A stretch of 64,000 nt of DNA from Zhongshania aliphaticivorans (GTDB taxonomy: Bacteria > Pseudomonadota > Gammaproteobacteria > Pseudomonadales > Spongiibacteraceae): positions 3,442,501 to 3,506,500 of the forward strand of contig NZ_CP014544.1 in assembly GCF_001586255.1 (NCBI RefSeq), given 5' to 3'. Below the pieces are notes generated by a model. That model did no database searches, was not told the origin of the DNA, and saw nothing but the letters and a program-made list of their open reading frames with translations. Position 1 is the stretch's first letter; each line of letters opens with the position of its first letter. Below are positions 62,536 through 64,000 of the stretch, one piece after another. The position numbers and the translations under genes are program-made.

Positions 62536-64000
62536 ATGCGACATATATTAATTGTTAGTGGTTTTAGTGTTTTCTTAGCCGCCTGTGGGGGTGGCAGTAG
62601 TGGTGCAAGCTCCAGTCCTAGCACCCCAGATGGGGGCAATGATTTTGGCCCAGCCACCACAGGAAAATTCATAGACTCCCCAGTTAAGGGCATCTTTTAT
62701 TCAACCGCCCCAAATACGACCACAATTGCTGATTTACCGCTAACCGATGCGACGGGTAACTTTGCCTACCTTGAGGGACAAACGGTTTCATTCTACTTCG
62801 GGTCGTTTAAAATTGGCTCCGCACTCGGTAATTCGATAGTGACACTTGATGATCTGTTGAGTTCAGGCAACGCCAAGACCAATGTCGCACGCTTACTACT
62901 GACTTTGGATGAAGACCAAAATCCAGATAACGGCATCAGCCTGTCGCAACTGGTTATCGACAAGGCATTGGCACTGAATGTCTCACTCAGCGATTTTGAT
63001 GTAGACCCTACTGTATTTGATTCATCCGAGGCGAGCCTATTCGCACAGGATGCAAATGATGATGGCCGCGTATTAGTTTCCGCGTTAGATGCCGACGATC
63101 ATCTTGAGAAAACCCGAAAAGATCTCTCTGACGGTACATTTGATTTTGACGGCGGTGCCGATACCGACGGTGACGGCGTAAACGACGTCGTAGACGCCTG
63201 CCCAGAAACCGCCTCTGGCCTGGCGGTTGACGCAGATGGTTGCGCGCTGGACGAAGCAGAGCAAGATAGCGACCAAGACGGCATTAAAAATGGCCAAGAC
63301 AACTGCCCTGCCATCGCAAACCCAAATCAGCTTGATACTGACAGCGACGCCCGTGGCGACGCCTGCGACCTTGACGATGACAATGACGGCGTCCTCGACA
63401 GCGAGGAAGTCGAGAATGGTTCAAACCCCTTGCTGGCGGATTCAGACGGCGATGGCGTTGCCGACGGTGACGACGCGTTTCCTAGCGATAATTCAGAAAG
63501 CCTAGACACCGACGGAGATGGTATAGGGAACAATGCCGACGAAGACGACGACAATGACGGCTTAAGTGATGCCGATGAACAATCCCTAGGCACCGACCCG
63601 CTGCGCCCAGATACCGATAGCGACGGAGTCTCCGACAGCGAGGATGCCTTTCCCAATGACGCCACTGAATCTGTGGATACGGATTCCGATGGCATTGGCA
63701 ACAATACAGATAATGACGACGACAATGACGGCCTAAGTGACGCAGACGAGCAATCCCTAGGCACCGACCCACTCCGCGCAGATTCGGATAGCGACGGGGT
63801 CTCCGACAGCCAGGACGCCTTTCCCACTGACCCCACCGAATCAGCTGATACGGACGCCGATGGCGTTGGTGATAATAGCGATGCGTTTCCGACGGACCCA
63901 GCTGAAACCAAGGATACCGACAATGACGGTGTTGGCGACAACGCCGACGCCTTCCCTGAAGATGACACGGAGTCGCTTGATACTGACGACGACGGCACTG
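62536..64000 (+). CDS. Lipoprotein with thrombospondin-type-3 calcium-binding repeats, 3' end cut
   Basis: At least 488 residues; open to the window edge. GGAG at 62525-62528 before the ATG. Lipobox LAACGGG (VSGFSVFLAACGGGSSG). Residues ~35-205 are a distinct N-terminal domain (FIDSPVKGIFYSTAPN, GQTVSFYFGSFKIG). From ~212 on come D-x-D-x-D-G repeats (DTDGDGVNDVVDACPETASG, DSDQDGIKNGQDNCPAIANP) of thrombospondin type 3. Two consecutive 57-residue units are nearly identical (171-bp period, e.g. LGTDPLRPD/LGTDPLRAD). Very acidic; surface-exposed and calcium-dependent. May be a large adhesin or OmpA-like protein. Confidence 0.85.
   Translation, partial: MRHILIVSGFSVFLAACGGGSSGASSSPSTPDGGNDFGPATTGKFIDSPVKGIFYSTAPNTTTIADLPLTDATGNFAYLEGQTVSFYFGSFKIGSALGNSIVTLDDLLSSGNAKTNVARLLLTLDEDQNPDNGISLSQLVIDKALALNVSLSDFDVDPTVFDSSEASLFAQDANDDGRVLVSALDADDHLEKTRKDLSDGTFDFDGGADTDGDGVNDVVDACPETASGLAVDADGCALDEAEQDSDQDGIKNGQDNCPAIANPNQLDTDSDARGDACDLDDDNDGVLDSEEVENGSNPLLADSDGDGVADGDDAFPSDNSESLDTDGDGIGNNADEDDDNDGLSDADEQSLGTDPLRPDTDSDGVSDSEDAFPNDATESVDTDSDGIGNNTDNDDDNDGLSDADEQSLGTDPLRADSDSDGVSDSQDAFPTDPTESADTDADGVGDNSDAFPTDPAETKDTDNDGVGDNADAFPEDDTESLDTDDDGT

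Noticed and set aside
63327-63998. Long serine-rich minus-strand frame opposite the calcium-repeat gene
   Set aside because: It is the antisense of Asp/Gly-rich repeats, which automatically gives a Ser/Val-rich frame; the plus strand has lipobox, ribosome site and known repeats.

Overview
The window looks like chromosome of an aerobic, probably marine gammaproteobacterium. The gene content (class Ia NrdAB with a long two-cone NrdA, RegBA, SelU plus an FAD-SelD fusion, IorAB-type molybdoenzyme, OmpR-free house-keeping genes argG, argD, argF, pyrC, rnt, sodB) and a GC content a little above 50% would suit a Spongiibacteraceae/Cellvibrionales-type organism. That placement is inference from gene style only. 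No rRNA, tRNA or CRISPR was found.

Layout. 1-553: left-cut formate/nitrite channel. 955-6728: catabolic genes with local regulators (a D-aminoacylase-type amidohydrolase with a TetR regulator, a MEST-like alpha/beta hydrolase, a LysR regulator divergent from an Old Yellow Enzyme). 6881-11307: two membrane proteins of unknown function and a two-subunit IorAB molybdenum hydroxylase. 11458-17960: a compact selenium operon (SelU, substrate-binding protein, ATPase, fused permease, FAD-oxidoreductase/SelD fusion), which can be read as uptake of a selenium oxyanion, activation to selenophosphate, and use in 2-selenouridine of tRNA. 17985-19634: PepSY protein and a methionine-rich outer-membrane protein. 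19720-24979: a four-gene phosphorelay with two paralogous kinases, an Rcp1-type receiver and a receiver-kinase. 25474-27314: RegB/RegA redox pair. 27367-30285: large phytase-like lipoprotein. 30453-38692: argG, a polyamine-type potABCD transporter, a ComEA-like protein, pyrC, rnt, sodB.

38950-44686 is an oxidative stress and iron block (peroxiredoxin, bfd under a clear Fur-box promoter, bfr, PepSY/FMN-binding/porin operon, grxD). 45026-50462 holds an orphan hydantoinase B, a TonB receptor and an iron-type alcohol dehydrogenase. 50635-53981 holds argD, argF and an orphan FbpC-like ATPase. 54112-58595 is nrdAB with two NrdR boxes exactly 31 bp apart and a DnaA box.

58596-60346 stands out as accessory DNA: an HNH-nuclease-like protein and a small zinc-ribbon protein, AT-richer than their surroundings, are bracketed on both sides by clusters of a short CRCTAGAGA motif (eight copies in all). 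After it come a metal-linked operon (DUF3147, DUF6488, HupE/UreJ) with a 42-codon remnant of a CzcA-type pump, transposon-like debris, and a right-cut lipoprotein with thrombospondin-type-3 calcium-binding repeats.

The window also carries at least two dispersed intergenic repeat families: a MITE-like element with GGGAGACGGGAGACGC ends (three copies) and a 28-bp palindromic unit beginning GTCGGACGTCAGACG (four copies).
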